57,500 nucleotides of DNA from Chrysomallon squamiferum (GCA_012295275.1 CM022674.1:5648936-5706435), one strand, 5' to 3'; positions 1 through 13,030 are shown, counted from the first letter of the stretch. The notes: generated by a model from the letters alone, not told the origin. Numbers and translations are program-made.

Positions 1-156
1 TATTTTTAATAATTGATTTATCAGATGTTATGATTATGTGTTTTCCTGTTCAGGGAAGGTTCTTTTGACAGTTTCATTTATATAAGATCATTATGAATAT
101 GATGGCTTATAATTTCAAAGATAGTACAAATTATAATTATTTTTAAAAACATTTGT

Positions 157-160
157 AAAA

Positions 161-199
<39 letters not shown>

Positions 200-245
200 A
201 TAGATAAATAAATAAATAAATAAATAAATTAATTAATTAATTAAT
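157..245. repeat. (AAAT)n microsatellite
   Basis: About 20 copies of AAAT, one GATA variant near 202, then AATT repeats. Confidence 0.9.
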
Positions 246-885
246 AGTTTGAAAGGAAAAACATTTTATTATAAATAAATAATGAATAAGAAAAATAAAA
301 AATAAACAAATAAATAAAAAGCTTTAAATGAAAAAAAATAAAAAATAAGTAAGTGAACAAGTAAGTAGGAAAGTAAAAAAATAAAATAAATAAATAAGTA
401 AATTAAGTCAGTACAAAGCCATTTTTATTTCTGTATTTTAAATATGAAGTTCATTAATAATGTAACATGTAAAAGTGTAAAGTAAATATTAAATAAATAA
501 TAACACTAACAAAATTAAATAAATAAAAATAAATAACCAGAAACAAACTTTTATGAGAATATATTGTACCTGTCATTAATGCAAACATGTTTTATAAAAA
601 TTCTTTATACCATCATTAAAGTTTTTTATATTCTTTTTTATTATTAACATTGTTTTCACTACTCTACTCAAAAAAAATAAAAAATAAATAAATAATAACA
701 ATAAAATAAATAATAAGACGAAGAAGAAGAAGAAATATAAAATTAAAAAATGTATCCAAAAGTGAAAGGAGAATATACCAAGGTTATGGAGGACACTGGT
801 TTAACATTACTGTAAGCTTATTAGTGTGATCTTTTTAATTTTAATGTAATGTTATTTTATATTACTGTTATTATTATCTCAAGCA

Positions 886-1190
886 AATCTATATTGTACT
901 ATATCATACCAACAGTGTTCTGTACTGTACTATACTGTTCTGCACTGTACTATATCATACTAATACTGTACTGTACTCTACTGTACTGGACCATATCATA
1001 CTATATTAATACTTTACTGTTAGTACTGTACGATATTATAATATACTATACATACTACACTATACTACACTGTAATATGCTGTACTATACTGTACTATAC
1101 TGTTTTATACTAATACTGTACTGCATTGTACTATACTGTACTCTACAATGCCATTCTAATATTCTGTTGCATTACTATACTAAATATTAA
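886..1190. repeat. Degenerate TACTG/TACTA pentamer repeat
   Basis: Repeated tactg, tacta and catac words with spacers, a decayed 5-bp tandem array. It gives a spurious Tyr/Leu/Cys-rich open frame that is not a gene. Confidence 0.75.
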
Positions 1191-1450
1191 TTAACACTGT
1201 TTTTATTCTGTGCTGTGCTATGTTATGCTGTCCTGGCTTTTCCTATTCTATTCTGACTTTATATTATTATGCTACACTATACAAGCCATATTACACCATA
1301 TTACACCACCACATTACACTACCTTACACTACTATACTTTTCTTTTTGCATAATATTTGCATTACAGTTTATATTTTATTTTATTTTATTTTATAGTATT
1401 TTATTTTATTTTATTATTTATTTATTATTCTGATTTTAAATTTCTTGCAG

Positions 1451-4152
1451 TTTTCACTGTATGCAACAGGTTCAACAATTGGTCAAAGAATTTTGAACAT
1501 TCGCTATGGTAACCAAGACACCTCCTCTTGGATTGGTCCTTACAAGAAGATAATCTACGCTGCCCTTCTGATTGGCTGTCCCTGGTTGAAGGACAGGTCA
1601 GGTGACTTGATTAGACTAATGAAACTTCAAGCATGGGAAGACAAGGTGTGTTTTAGTTTGAAAATTTTAATTTGTAAATACAGAAACTCTCCAATATAAT
1701 GTAGATTCTAAATACGTAGAGTCATTCTTGTGTAGTGAATGTTATTTTATGTTATTTTTTAAATTTAACAATTTAATATTTTTACAACACACTTGTACTG
1801 TTATAGGATTTACTCTAACATTTGCAGAACCATTCACAAACAAAAAATAGGGAGCATCTGTTTATGTCCAAAAATTAATTTCAAAATATATTTTTAATTT
1901 TTTTTTTAAATACATATAAAATTTTTTTATTTAATCTTGAATTAAAAAGAAGTATATTAATTAATATTAATATAGTTCAAATAGTTAATTTTAATTAAAA
2001 TGGTTCAAATAAGCTATGATAAATGAATTTCTGAACAAAATTTTGTAATAAACTACTTGATTTAAATCTGTATGGTAAAATGTTTTATTTAATCTATATT
2101 ATGATGGGAAGCAAGTAATAGATTAAAAATAATTAATTATAGGTTTAATAACATACATTATGTGTGTGTGTGTGTGTGTGTTTGTATTTGTATGCTTGAA
2201 AGTGTGAGTGTGCATTTGGATATCTGTGTGTATGTGTGTGAGTTGTTTGCCATGTATGTATATGTGTGTTTGTGTGTATATGAAGGTGTGTATATGAATG
2301 TTTATACATGCATATGTGTGTGTGCTAATGTTGCTACAATACTACTACTACTACTACTACTACTACTAATAATAATAATAATAATAATAATAAAATAACA
2401 AACACATCAACAAAATAACAAGTGACTAACAATAATAACATTATTTTAGATAGAGAAATGCCTCCATTGGATAGAAAGCAGCCTCAAGGTGGCAGCACTG
2501 GTGAACTTCCTGTTGTTTCTGAGAAAGGGTGGGTACCAGCTGATTGTGGAAAGGATTCTCGGAATCCAGTCTAGGCATCCAGAGAGACAGAGATTAAGAC
2601 AGGTATAAAAGAAAGACACACTAAAATTTCAGACAAGGGAAAGTTGATCTGGGTAACTGGTTTCCATAAATGCCATGTAGAGTGACCTCCCCTATTTGTA
2701 TTATAACACTATTTATTTATTTATTTTTTAATTTTTTAATTTTATTTAATGTTTCAGGTCAGTTTTGAGTATATGACAAGATAAATTCTATGGCATGGAT
2801 TTTCAGTAAGTATAAATAAATAAATAAACAAATAAATAAATAAAAAAAAATTATTATTGCATTTTCACAATGATCTAAAATATATGTTGAAAAATAAGTG
2901 ATGTTGAAATATTATGTATAATAACCACATTAAATATAACTTTATACAGTTGTTTTAAATAATTTTATTATCTATTTATTTGCATATTTTTAGTTTATTT
3001 TTTTCTTTCTTTTTTTCTTGATAAAAAAAAAGAATTCTGTAATTTAATCAAAATATAATTGATTAGAGATTAATAATGTAGTTTATTATTTTTTTTTAAT
3101 TTTCTTTCTATATTTTCTGTATCTTGTTTGTATTTGTTTTGTACTTTTTCATTTAAAATTATTTCCAGGAATTCCTACTGTTCATTCTTCCTCTTGTCAA
3201 CATTCGACAAATAAAAAACATGTTTCTTCGATGGACTTTTTCAAACCGTCACCTCAACCAGGCCTCATCTGAGAGGTCAAGGGTCGTTCTGACTACTTGT
3301 GCTGTATGTGGGGAATGGCCAGTTCTGCCACAGGAAATTGGCTGCTGCCATGTTTTTTGTTACTACTGTATTCAGGTAACTGACATTTTGTTGTTTTTGT
3401 TGTAATTGTGGTTGTCATTGTTGCTTTTGCTAATGAAAGATAGCTCTTAGTTATCATTTTTCTGTTGTTGTTATTGGTAGTGATGCAGCTGAAATTTTGA
3501 CTATGGTGGTAATTGTTCTGATAACAGTAGTAATAATAGTAGTAATAATAGCAGCTGTGGTTGTAGTTGTAGTTATAGTTGTAGTAGAGTAGTAGTAGTA
3601 ATAGTAGCAGCAGCAACAGTAGTAGCATTAGTGGTAATTTTGACTAGGTGGTGGTGGTGGTGGTGGTAGCAGTAGTAGTAAAAGTAGTACTGGTAGTTGC
3701 AATAATAGAAATAGTATTATACTAGTAGTATAATAGTAATACAGTAGCAGTAGCTCTAATAGTAATAATAGTAGTAGTTATGGTTATAAAAAAAACAATA
3801 ATAATAACAATAATAATTGTACTATTAGTAGTAGAAACAGCAATAGTAGTAATATTAAAGTTTCTCTATAGTGGTAGTAGTAGTAGTAGTAGTAGTTCTT
3901 AAAGTGATAGTAGTAGTAGGAATAATAGCTATAGAAATTATAATAATAATAGTTTTTCTTGTAGAAGTGTTCACTAATAATAAATTTGGTAGCTGTCACT
4001 ATATCTAATCTCTCTTTTATTTTATTTTATTTTATTTTTTTCAGAGTAATTTTAAAGCTGATCCAAATTACTTGTGTCCACAGTGTGGTCAGCAGATTGC
4101 TGGACAGGAGAGTATTCGTCCAGTGAGACAGAGAATCAATCCATCCAGATAA
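1451..4152 (+). CDS. PEX2: PEX2, peroxisome biogenesis factor 2 (RING E3 ligase), 3' part, with one in-frame stop
   Basis: Five coding exons are seen: 1451-1645, 2450-2602, 2758-2805, 3169-3375 and 4045-4152 (TAA at 4150-4152). All junctions are phase 0 with AG/GT borders. The protein reads FSLYATGSTIGQ..., then a hydrophobic membrane segment (VAALVNFLLFLRKGGY), EYMTR-stop-ILWHGFS, EFLLFILPLVNIRQIKN, and a C-terminal RING with CAVC, a CCH..C..C cluster and CPQC. This order is that of PEX2, which with PEX10 and PEX12 forms the peroxisomal membrane ubiquitin ligase that recycles the PEX5 import receptor. The 5' exons lie left of the window. Exon 2758-2805 has TAA at 2782-2784 where relatives have a residue just before LLWHGF. 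Frame, splice sites and zinc ligands are otherwise intact, so either the gene is damaged or a base is wrong. Family call is firm; functional status is open. Confidence 0.93.
2338..2393. repeat. (ACT)n(AAT)n compound microsatellite in a PEX2 intron
   Basis: About nine ACT units pass directly into about nine AAT units, 57 bp before the exon at 2450. A TG-rich tract lies upstream at 2161-2330. Confidence 0.9.
2758..2805 (+). other. PEX2: PEX2 48-nt exon with in-frame TAA at 2782-2784
   Basis: The exon is bounded by ttcag at 2753-2757 and GTAAGT at 2806. It translates as VSFEYMTR, stop, ILWHGFS. Both sides of the stop match the family pattern (as I recall, human has a similar EYMNRELLWHGF stretch), so the reading frame is right and only one codon is broken; one base change from GAA or CAA would explain it. 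The exon is 48 nt and phase 0 at both ends, so a transcript skipping it would stay in frame and still reach the RING. Confidence 0.85.
3523..3960. repeat. Interrupted TAG/GTA/AAT trinucleotide repeats in the last PEX2 intron
   Basis: Runs of agtagt, aataat and gtggtg with substitutions fill most of the intron between the RING exon (ending 3375) and the terminal exon (from 4045). They create long Tyr- and Leu-rich reverse-strand frames that are artefacts. Confidence 0.85.
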
Positions 4153-5509
4153 CAAAACCTCTGTCCTCCTCCTTCTTCCCCTCATAACCCACACTGAGCT
4201 ATCTCCCGTTCTACCAATGCTCTTTGATAGAAATCCTGTCACATGCTTTCCTGACTTTGAAAATGTAGTCTTGAACCCTCCATTTAAAAGGTCTAAAAGG
4301 AAGAAAGTTTGTCCAGAAAAAAAAAAAAAAAATCTGCATTTTTGAAAATGTATTTAAAAATAAACTTGAATATTAATAATGTAGAATCATATATACAAAA
4401 CTAAATTTATTTAAAATTAATTTTACAGAAAAATGTATGTAATTAAATTTTCTTTAAATTCACAGTTTTTATGTGATGAACAGCAGTTTGAGCTTGATTT
4501 ACAGTAGTCATTAGTGGTGCTATTGTCAAATGCACAAAAAATTATGTTATATATCTAGAGAATCCTAAGACAGAATTCAGAACATGGACACAACATGAAC
4601 ACACACACAACATGTGTAAACAGACAGACTGACACACTCAAGGAGACATTTTTTGGATGCTTTGCCTATTTCCTCAATGGATTCAAATTTTGGCAGATTC
4701 AAGACTATTTGTATAGTTCCTAGATTTTATCTGTATTTTTTACATTCATCAAGTAGGAGTCTGTTAAATAGAGGGTTTGGTGTACTATTATTTTATTTTA
4801 TTTTATTTTATTTTGAACCTGGCCTGTGACCCTAAATGCTAGATGGTGAAGATTTTGTTAGTGTATTTTATAATGTTATAAAGCCCAAACAGAACTAATA
4901 GTATTATCTGTTATTATTTTTTTTTTTAAATTGATTGATATAGCAATTTTTGGAATGGATTGTATTGTAAATTATTTTTGAGTTTTTTACAAAAGTGCTA
5001 TAAATGTAAATAAATATATTTTTATAAAAAGAAAAGTTTTTGTTAATTTCTTAAAGATGTTTTCTTTGTGGTCTGAATACATTCATAATTAAGTATTTTA
5101 GGCCTATTTATGTATAATGGCTTCTCAAAGGGGAAACAACTCCGTTTTGAACTAATATAGTGTGTGTAAGTGTACGTGTGCCCAGTAGCTGTGCTAATAT
5201 TAATTCACACATACTAGTAGAATTTTAAAAGTTTGGATGTTTATAATTTTCTCTAAATTATAAGTGTCTGAATTTTAAAAATTATTTGCTAGTTACTCAA
5301 AGGAAAAAATCGATCATAAATTTGCTTCCAAATACATTAATTTTTTATAAAAAAAATAAAATTAAATTAAAAAAAACCCCAAAATCCACAAAAACAACAA
5401 CTAATAGTTAAAAATATTTCGTAAAATTTTTAATCATTTTAATTAAAAATAAATATTTTCTCCCACGTTAAGTCAGGTATCTTTACAGTCGAATTCAACT
5501 ACATCGAAA
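4153..5509. other. PEX2 3' UTR and convergent intergenic region
   Basis: No coding potential. Candidate PEX2 polyadenylation signals (AATAAA) are at 4359-4364 and 5009-5014. On the minus strand ATTAAA-type signals near 5427-5441 could end the neighbouring chitin-binding gene. There is a short (TTTTA)n near 4791-4815. Confidence 0.5.
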
Positions 5510-6955
5510 TCAGCCTACAGACGGAGGCTGAACGTTGTTGAAGGGAGAGTAGCATGTGTCGAGAACAGTGTTCCAAATGAGACCAGTCGGACAAGTATTA
5601 ACATAAGCATTTCCAGCAATATCGCACTGTATGAACTTGTGTATGTCGGGATGTGGAAAATACATTTTTCCGGCATTAATGTTTGCCTGGGTGCAATAAT
5701 TCTGCATTCCTGCATGAGGTGGGTGAACAGTGGACACGGCGATGGTAGAATTCACTGGGTACACGCACGATACTTTTGTCTGGTCCCACAGCAAACCGGA
5801 AGGGCAGGTTAAAATGTTCGCGATGCCGTTTGCATTGCATTCGATAAATTTTGTGTTATCAGCAGGAAACGGCCAGTATTTTTGTCCGTTGTTCAGATGG
5901 ACCTGTGTGCAAGGGTTGTTGGGGTTGATGGGGTTTGATGACGATGTCCCACTCGTACACGATGTTGTTGCCTGGCTGTACGTCATGCCTGTAGGGCATT
6001 GCACAATGTACATTCTTTGAAACATGTCGCACTGGATGAATTTGTGATTGTCCTGGGGGTGGGGATAGTAGACAAGGCCCCCGATTCTTTGACAGGGGTT
6101 GTTGGCCGAGTTTTGTGCCCATGTGTCTGAAAAATTGAAAAAAAAATTAAAAATAAAAAATAAAAAATAAATAATAATAAAATTAACTTTCAATTTAATG
6201 AGAAATAAAGAATTAAGATGCAAAATTAACCATGTTAATTTAATTAAGAATCTATAGTTTGGACACAATTCATTTTATTAATATAATTATTAAAACATGT
6301 AGTTTATATTTTTTCAAAAGAAAAAGAAATCAGTTAAAAAATGGAGAACACAAAATATAAAAAAATATAAATATATAATATACACATAAAAGAAACACGT
6401 AAAAAAATATTCAATACAAAGTGGCATAGTTTCGTTTGTAAAAAAGTATATATTTAACTTACCTATACATGGCTGAATTTGCCTTTTTCCTGAAACCAAA
6501 ATAAAAATAAATAAAATAAAAATCTACATAAATAAATGAACTGTTAAAAATTAAATATAAAATATTTATGATGATGAATATGCTCAGCATTAATACAAAT
6601 TTTAGCTGTTTCATTATAACTAATACAAATAAAATTAAATTTCATTTTATAAATTTGTCACATTTTAAACTATTTCACAATGAATTATAATACACCAATG
6701 TATTTGTTCATTTTAATTGATCATATTATGTATTTAATGTCACTAAATATACTTTAACCCACTGACATTTATCTTTCAGTTGTCTTTAAACTGATAAAAT
6801 ATACTGATATACATATGTATGTTTACACACGCACATACATATATATCTGTTATTCTATATCAATATATTTATCAATTTAGAGGAATACATGAACCAAAAA
6901 TAAAATATATATATGTACATATATGCATGTGTGTGTGTGTATATATAATTATGTG

Positions 6956-6995
<40 letters not shown>

Positions 6996-7140
6996 CATGT
7001 ATATAAATGTGAATCATGCATGTGTGTGTGTATATCTACACACACACACACATATATATATATAATTAAAATTTCAAATCACACTAACCTCTAATAGCTG
7101 AAACAGAATATACAAAACACAGAATTACTAAAACCTTCAT
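5510..7140 (-). CDS. Secreted protein with three chitin-binding type-2 (peritrophin-A/CBM14) domains
   Basis: Three exons: 7140-7089 (start codon and signal peptide), 6489-6463 and 6126-5510 (TGA at 5512-5510); 231 aa, all junctions phase 1. The N-terminus MKVLVILCFVYSVSA is a clear signal peptide. It is followed by RGKR, a furin-type site partly made by the exon 1/2 junction, so a tiny propeptide is possible. Three repeats follow at about residues 37-84, 98-150 and 170-225, each with the pattern C...YPHP.D..KFIQC....CPTG..W....C. These domains bind chitin in peritrophic matrix, cuticle or shell matrix. Each repeat keeps four cysteines instead of the canonical six: the second and sixth are absent in all three. 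The first ATG after an AT-rich upstream region was taken as the start. The domain call is firm; substrate and tissue are unknown. Confidence 0.92.
6790..7066. repeat. TG/TA/CA-rich microsatellite cluster in intron 1 of the chitin-binding gene
   Basis: It contains (TA)n at about 6964-6992 and (CA)n followed by (TA)n at about 7037-7062. It lies immediately downstream of the signal-peptide exon in the direction of transcription. Confidence 0.85.
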
Positions 7141-7450
7141 CCTGGCAGTAATGTGTTTGCCCAATCCGACCTAATCTAAAAAAAAAAATGTCGAAATCTT
7201 TCCACAAACGTCACTTTATATTTTGCAAGAAAAATCGGGTGTCAGCAATGGTTTGTACAAAGTTAAATATTTATCCGGAAAAAGATTAGTTTGTTTCTTA
7301 GATATGGTAAAATGTATCTGTGATCTTTTATCAGTCCTGGGTGGAACTGGGCTGGCTTCGAAAACTGGGGTAAATCACTTTGTGTAATAAAACCAGTATC
7401 TTGGCTGAGTTTGTCAACAGAGATATTCTAACAGTTAACAGTGTTTTGCA
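7141..7450 (-). promoter_or_regulatory. Probable 5' UTR and promoter of the chitin-binding gene
   Basis: The sequence is less repetitive than its surroundings. An AAAATATAAAG element (minus strand) lies at about 7213-7223, some 75 nt upstream of the ATG, and could be a TATA box. The transcription start is unknown, so this is inference from position. Confidence 0.3.
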
Positions 7451-7584
7451 GATACAGAACAGATATATAAACAGCCAGGGCTGGTTTTAGACTTGGCCAG
7501 GCCCTAAGCTAATGTAAGGGGTATGTTTGTGTGACAAGGAGGATGTTTGTATGTGCAAATGTGGGGGGTGGAAATGCATGTACA

Positions 7585-7620
<36 letters not shown>

Positions 7621-9587
7621 CCACCAAATTCCATTGCAAAGTTGTAGTTATACTAACAAAAATGAAAACAAGATAATGCTATTTGTATAAACAAAAACCA
7701 TACTGTCTGTATTTGTACTAAATAAAGTCAACAAAAACAGCATAATTTTTATTTTATTTTGTAACTGCCGAGTTCTGTTGTAAAGAAGTAAATCTACTAA
7801 ATGTATTATTAAAAAACAAACAAGAAAACAGGTGTGTATGATCAATTTGTTTATTAATTAATTGTTAGAAAATAACAATAATTTCTTAAAATTTAGTAAC
7901 ATACAATTTATACAGTTCTGGTTTAATCTTTTATTTCCTTGAGGCAAGACAAATATAGTCTAGAAATCAAATTAAAATGAAGAAAGGAAACAATTTATTA
8001 ATTTATTTATTTTTTAATGTTTAAGATTTTTGGTGTGTGAAAATGGTCTTTAAAGTGTTCACTTTGTAAAATGTAAACAACAAATGTAAACAAATTTAAA
8101 TACATTTGTATACAAGTGATTTTTTTATTTAATCCTGCTGAACAACCTTTGCTGATAATAAATTAATAAGAGACTATGCAGAGGCTATTTTATTTCCATC
8201 TCTCTTTCTTTCTTTTTCTCTCTCTCTGACACATCGAGGAAGGAATATCACTTTCATTTATCACAAACCTGTTACATTATTGTTAAACTTTATTTGTTAA
8301 TAAAGGTTGGTCACATATATAAAAGCATTATTTGTCCACACTGCTGTATAAACACTTTATACTCAAAGTCAACATAAAAAAAAAAAAAGAAGAAACTTTA
8401 ATTATAATATGCTTCTTACATCCCAGTTTGAAATACAAATGCCAGGAGAGGGCAGGATCGAAATCATGCATCTGAATATGATTTGTTATTACAGTTAGCT
8501 TCCATTTTCACACACAGACATATATCAATAAGTGCATAATCCCACACAGTATGTTACATCAAGGCTATGTTAAAACTAACACAAATTAAGGCCAATGTGT
8601 TAGTAGTGTATATTGACACAGTTTCATGAAATGAGCAGTTTCACATAATTAAAACATTTATAATTTTTCATAAAACAGTGAGAAATAATTTCATAAATCG
8701 TAAATATTAACAAAAATTAGTGCTGGTAAAACAGATACAAACAACTGCATATGGTCAAATACAAAATAGTTACTAATGTTCAGCTTGCATAATAATTTGC
8801 TATTTCGTTTTATTTAATGATGAAGAATATTAAAAGGGACTGAAAAATTTTCTCATGTCTGGTTACATGTAAAAAGCATATAATATACAAATCATCAATA
8901 ATGATTATTTATTATCTCATATGCTCAGTCTGTTACATAACTCTGAAATACAATAACGTCTCAGTTTTTGAAAACTTAGTTTCTCTGAAAAAACATAATG
9001 ACATAACCAAAAGAGAAACCTTCCAAGTACACAAGTTGTTTTACTAAACCTACAACTCTTTGAAAAAATAAAAATAAAAAGTTCAACACTAGTGGTTAAA
9101 TTTAGATCAGGTACTGTCACCAGCATGATCCAAGTCTTAGTACTAGATAATTTGTATATGATTTACTGACCTGGCCAGACAATATTTACATTTTATTTTT
9201 CATCTGGACAAAATTAGATTTAACCGTATTTTCAAATTGAGCAATTAGCAAAAAACTGAATAAATATTCTTTAAATATGTTTCAGTGTATTTTAAAACAA
9301 ATTAAAACTGACCCCAAATTATGATAACGTACCTTTAATATTTAAAAAAAAATTAATATTGCAAACTCATTTTGCATAATTATTGCTCAGAGGTTTGTTA
9401 TAGAAATAAATATTTAAACTTTTGTGAATAAACTCAAAATACAAAAAAGAATATATATATGTATATATTATTAATATTATGTATTGATTCTTGAAATGTA
9501 ATAAGATTTATAGTATGTTTAAATATGTTATCATGGATAACCTAAAGTTCAAGAATGTTTTAGGAAAATAATAAATAATTTTATTGT

Positions 9588-9624
<37 letters not shown>

Positions 9625-11830
9625 ACTGAAGATATATATATATATATACACATACAAACACAACAGATATGCTCTAAAAATACATGAATATATTGAGCAA
9701 ATACTTCCTCCCCCCCAAAAAAAAAGAAGAAAGAAAACACATTTATGCAAAAGGAACATTTTCACACACAAAAAGAACATTTCCAACAACAAAAAAGGGA
9801 GATAACTTTCTAAAATTACGTTGTTATTTTGCCCTAGTTCAAACATATTGACAGGAAGACTACTAAGAGGCATGATTTTTACATTTATTTATTTATTTAA
9901 TTAATTAATTATATGTGCATTTATTTACTGCTGATTTAAAGATAATTGTCGAATAAATTGAAAACAACCTTTTAAACACCCACTTTGAAGCAAAATATTC
10001 TTAAAAACTGAAAAAGTAACAAATTAAATAAATAATTAAATAAATAAATAAAATGTTTTTAAAAATGGAACAAAAAATTAAATATCAAACTGACAAACTT
10101 CCCATTCTGAATATTATCAGTATTATTATTATTATTATTATTATTAACAATAATAATAATAGTAACAGTAATATTTATGATGATAAAAAAATAAATATGA
10201 TGACAATGATATTTAAACAAATAATAATAATAATAATAATGATAATTCTCTCAAATGAGATGCATTTCAAAAATAAATCTGATTAGAATACTGAGCAAAT
10301 AAAATTTTAAAAAGTCTCATTATCACTGGCAAAAACAATGAGCAGTTGGCTATATCTATATTTGTGTGTTTATGATGTCAATGTATAACTGATTGTGTTT
10401 ATGTATATGGAAGCATGTATGTATGTGTGTATATGTGTGTGCATCAATGTGTGTTGTATTTCTTTGTGTTTGTGTATATATAAATGAGTATGTGTCAAAA
10501 AAAAAAAAAATAATAATAAAAAAATATGGTGGTTTTTAAAAATTGTGCGATGCATATATACAAATAACAAATATTTCTCTGAATATTTGTAAATAAAATC
10601 CTGGTTTGTCCCTCATTATGTACAGTCACTGTTAAAAGATTTCCACTATATAATCAGCATTTTTTCTAAAAGTGCAACAAAAAAACAAAACAAACATTTT
10701 TACAAAGAAGAGAAAGATTTATAAGAATATTTCATTGTCACTGCAAAGAAGAAACTAACAGGTTTTGTCATATCAGAATTGGATGTTTTTAAAACATAGC
10801 GTTATGTATGCAGGTCAGAGAAAGCAAGATAGCTGCCAGATAATGGCTTACACACAGACGGACACACACAGACACACACACACACACACACTATTATGTA
10901 CCTTCCCAACAGCTGAATCCCACAACCTTCAATAAAAATAATCAAAATGAACTGGCCGTGTTGGGAAATTGGGAAATAGCTTAAATCTTATTTGTTACTA
11001 TCATTTCGTTCCTTGCTTTGAAAACTGTTCTTATTTTCAAAAAACCAGATTACTGCTCTTACAATCATCTCTGGCAAAAGTCTGTTATTGGGGTGGGAGA
11101 GTGTGTGTCAGGTTTTTTGGGGGTGGGGTTAGGGTTGTTATTTTAAAACTGTAATGGAGACGCTACGTGTTGCAGAAAGAACACATGTATGATCACTGAT
11201 CATTTTAAATCAAGTAAACTAAATGGAAATGGTTTTTTTATTTTACATATATGTTTATTATTATGAGGTGTATTTACTTACAGAATGTACACATCTTTCT
11301 TTTATCTAATTTCATTGAGCAGGTTCATTTCATGTGATAATTTTATTGACAAAAATCACCCAAATGAAGACAGAAATTCTGTAACATTAATAAATTTAAC
11401 ATAAATATATTAAATTGTAGCATAATAATGACGTCTTCTGGTAGGTCAGATTAAAATAATAAAAGTAAATAAATTAATTAATTTCAAAAATGTAACAGTG
11501 ACATTAACAGACAGCTTTGTAAAATTAATATATGAAGTAATGTTTGATACATAAATTAATAATTAATACACAGATAAATATTTAATATTAAAAAATAAAT
11601 GGTGACTATACATAACTAATATCATACAAAATTAATAACATTCAGTGTTATTGTTTAATATATAAAATATTAAAATATGTGTACAAACGTAATATAATTG
11701 GTACTTAATTTGAAAGAAAAACAAAATTTATAAATAATAACTTATACTCTATGAAAATTAACAAAATTAAAAAATGCATCAAATTGGAAAAGATCAATAA
11801 AAAATTAAAAATTATATGGAATGTCTCAAT

Positions 11831-11878
<48 letters not shown>

Positions 11879-12425
11879 TTTAGTTACGGCAAAAAAAATT
11901 GGAAACATGACATTATTTCTTCAAAAAGACTCAAAAAATAAAAATAATAATAATAATAATAATGAAAAATCAATGGAATGTTTATTTAACTGGAATGTTA
12001 TTAATAATATCAAACATTAAGTAATATCTATAGCAAGTGCTGAAATGTTTGACATCTAGAGGTTAACAAAAAATAAATAAAAGTGGATTCATTAAATTAA
12101 GAGAAAAAAATATATATATATAAAATAAATTTCAATATCGCTATCTGCAAGGATTCCTTTAGAAGCATTTCCTAATAATCTTTTTTTTTTAAAAAGAAAT
12201 TTCAAGACATTAATATAAATAACAACAAATGGAATGGCTTTAAATTAAATTAAAATCTAAAATAAAAAACAATAACAATATGGAATGTATTGGCAAACAG
12301 TTAAACAAAATTAAAATATAGCATTACTGTAACCTTGCCTTGCATCCAAGAAAATGAAATAAATATCTTTCTTCTGGTAGGCTACATCTACAACTCTCTC
12401 TCTCTCTCTCCCCCCCTCATTAGAT

Positions 12426-12477
<52 letters not shown>

Positions 12478-13030
12478 CAAACTGGTTTTTACCTAATGAT
12501 AAAGCAATATTACAGTGGTGTTAAAACATATTTTAAAGTTATACTTGTATATTTCAAGCTGATTTTATCTATATTTTTGTTTTTGTCATTTCTTTCTTCA
12601 TTATAAAAATTTGCTACGAGCTAAACAAATGTCATGTTTATTGTTTTTTTAAATACAAATATATCTTTAAATTTTTTTTGTTAACTACAAAAGACCATCA
12701 TCAGACAGACAAACAAATATATACACAAACATACACATCGTGTTCATAATTCTCAATACAAAAATTCACTGCATACTTATGTATCAAGCAATCCCCATGA
12801 CAAAACAAAAAAATAAATCATTTCTTTCTTTCTTTTTTTTGTTTTCTTCATGGAAGTTTATAAGAGGCACAGCATTTGAATGCAGTTGGCACATATTTTC
12901 TGAAAGACATTATTTAAAAATAACAACAACATTCATGCAACTTCCCAAAACCCAAATTATCATGCATGCTGTTTTCAATAATAATTTAAAAAACCTAACT
13001 TTCACATTAAATCAAAAACTTCATTTAAAA
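7451..13030. other. Long gene-free region between the chitin-binding gene and TMCO4
   Basis: No exon is supported. It is AT-rich, with (TG)n at 7587-7619, (CT)n(CA)n at 9590-9625, (ATT)n/(AAT)n near 10121-10240, (CA)n near 10875-10890, (AAT)n at 11832-11878, and (CT)n then (AC)n at 12395-12475. Part may be TMCO4 3' UTR. A short GC-richer stretch at 7475-7520 could be a transposon scrap but was not identified. Confidence 0.5.
12395..12475. repeat. (CT)n C-run and (AC)n compound microsatellite
   Basis: CT repeats and a short C run are followed, after about 12 bp, by about 24 AC units. Confidence 0.95.

Larger units (their letters stand above)
1..1450. other. Intron or upstream part of PEX2, no exon recognised
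   Basis: Very AT-rich sequence. It holds an (AAAT)n tract with AATT-rich end (about 157-245), a decayed AAATA/AAGTA zone to about 540, and a TACTG/TACTA-rich stretch near 886-1190. I found no further PEX2 exon with splice borders here. Confidence 0.6.

Noticed and set aside
849-1190. 113-residue open frame, Tyr/Leu/Cys-rich
   Set aside because: It is a product of the degenerate TACTG repeat; no family features or splice context.
2782-2784. A variant genetic code explaining TAA in PEX2
   Set aside because: TAA ends PEX2 and OTUD3, TAG ends TMCO4 and the ShKT gene, and TGA ends the chitin-binding gene, so all three act as stops in this window.
3293-3999. Minus-strand Leu/Tyr-rich frames
   Set aside because: They arise from GTA/TAG triplet repeats in a PEX2 intron and from the antisense of the RING exon.
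5730-6020. Plus-strand 96-residue frame
   Set aside because: It is antisense to the chitin-binding domain exon, which has clear domain evidence on the minus strand.
7475-7520. GC-richer scrap with GGGCTGG...GGCCCTAAGC that looked like a transposon end
   Set aside because: No terminal inverted partner, target-site duplication or coding remnant was seen, so it cannot be assigned.
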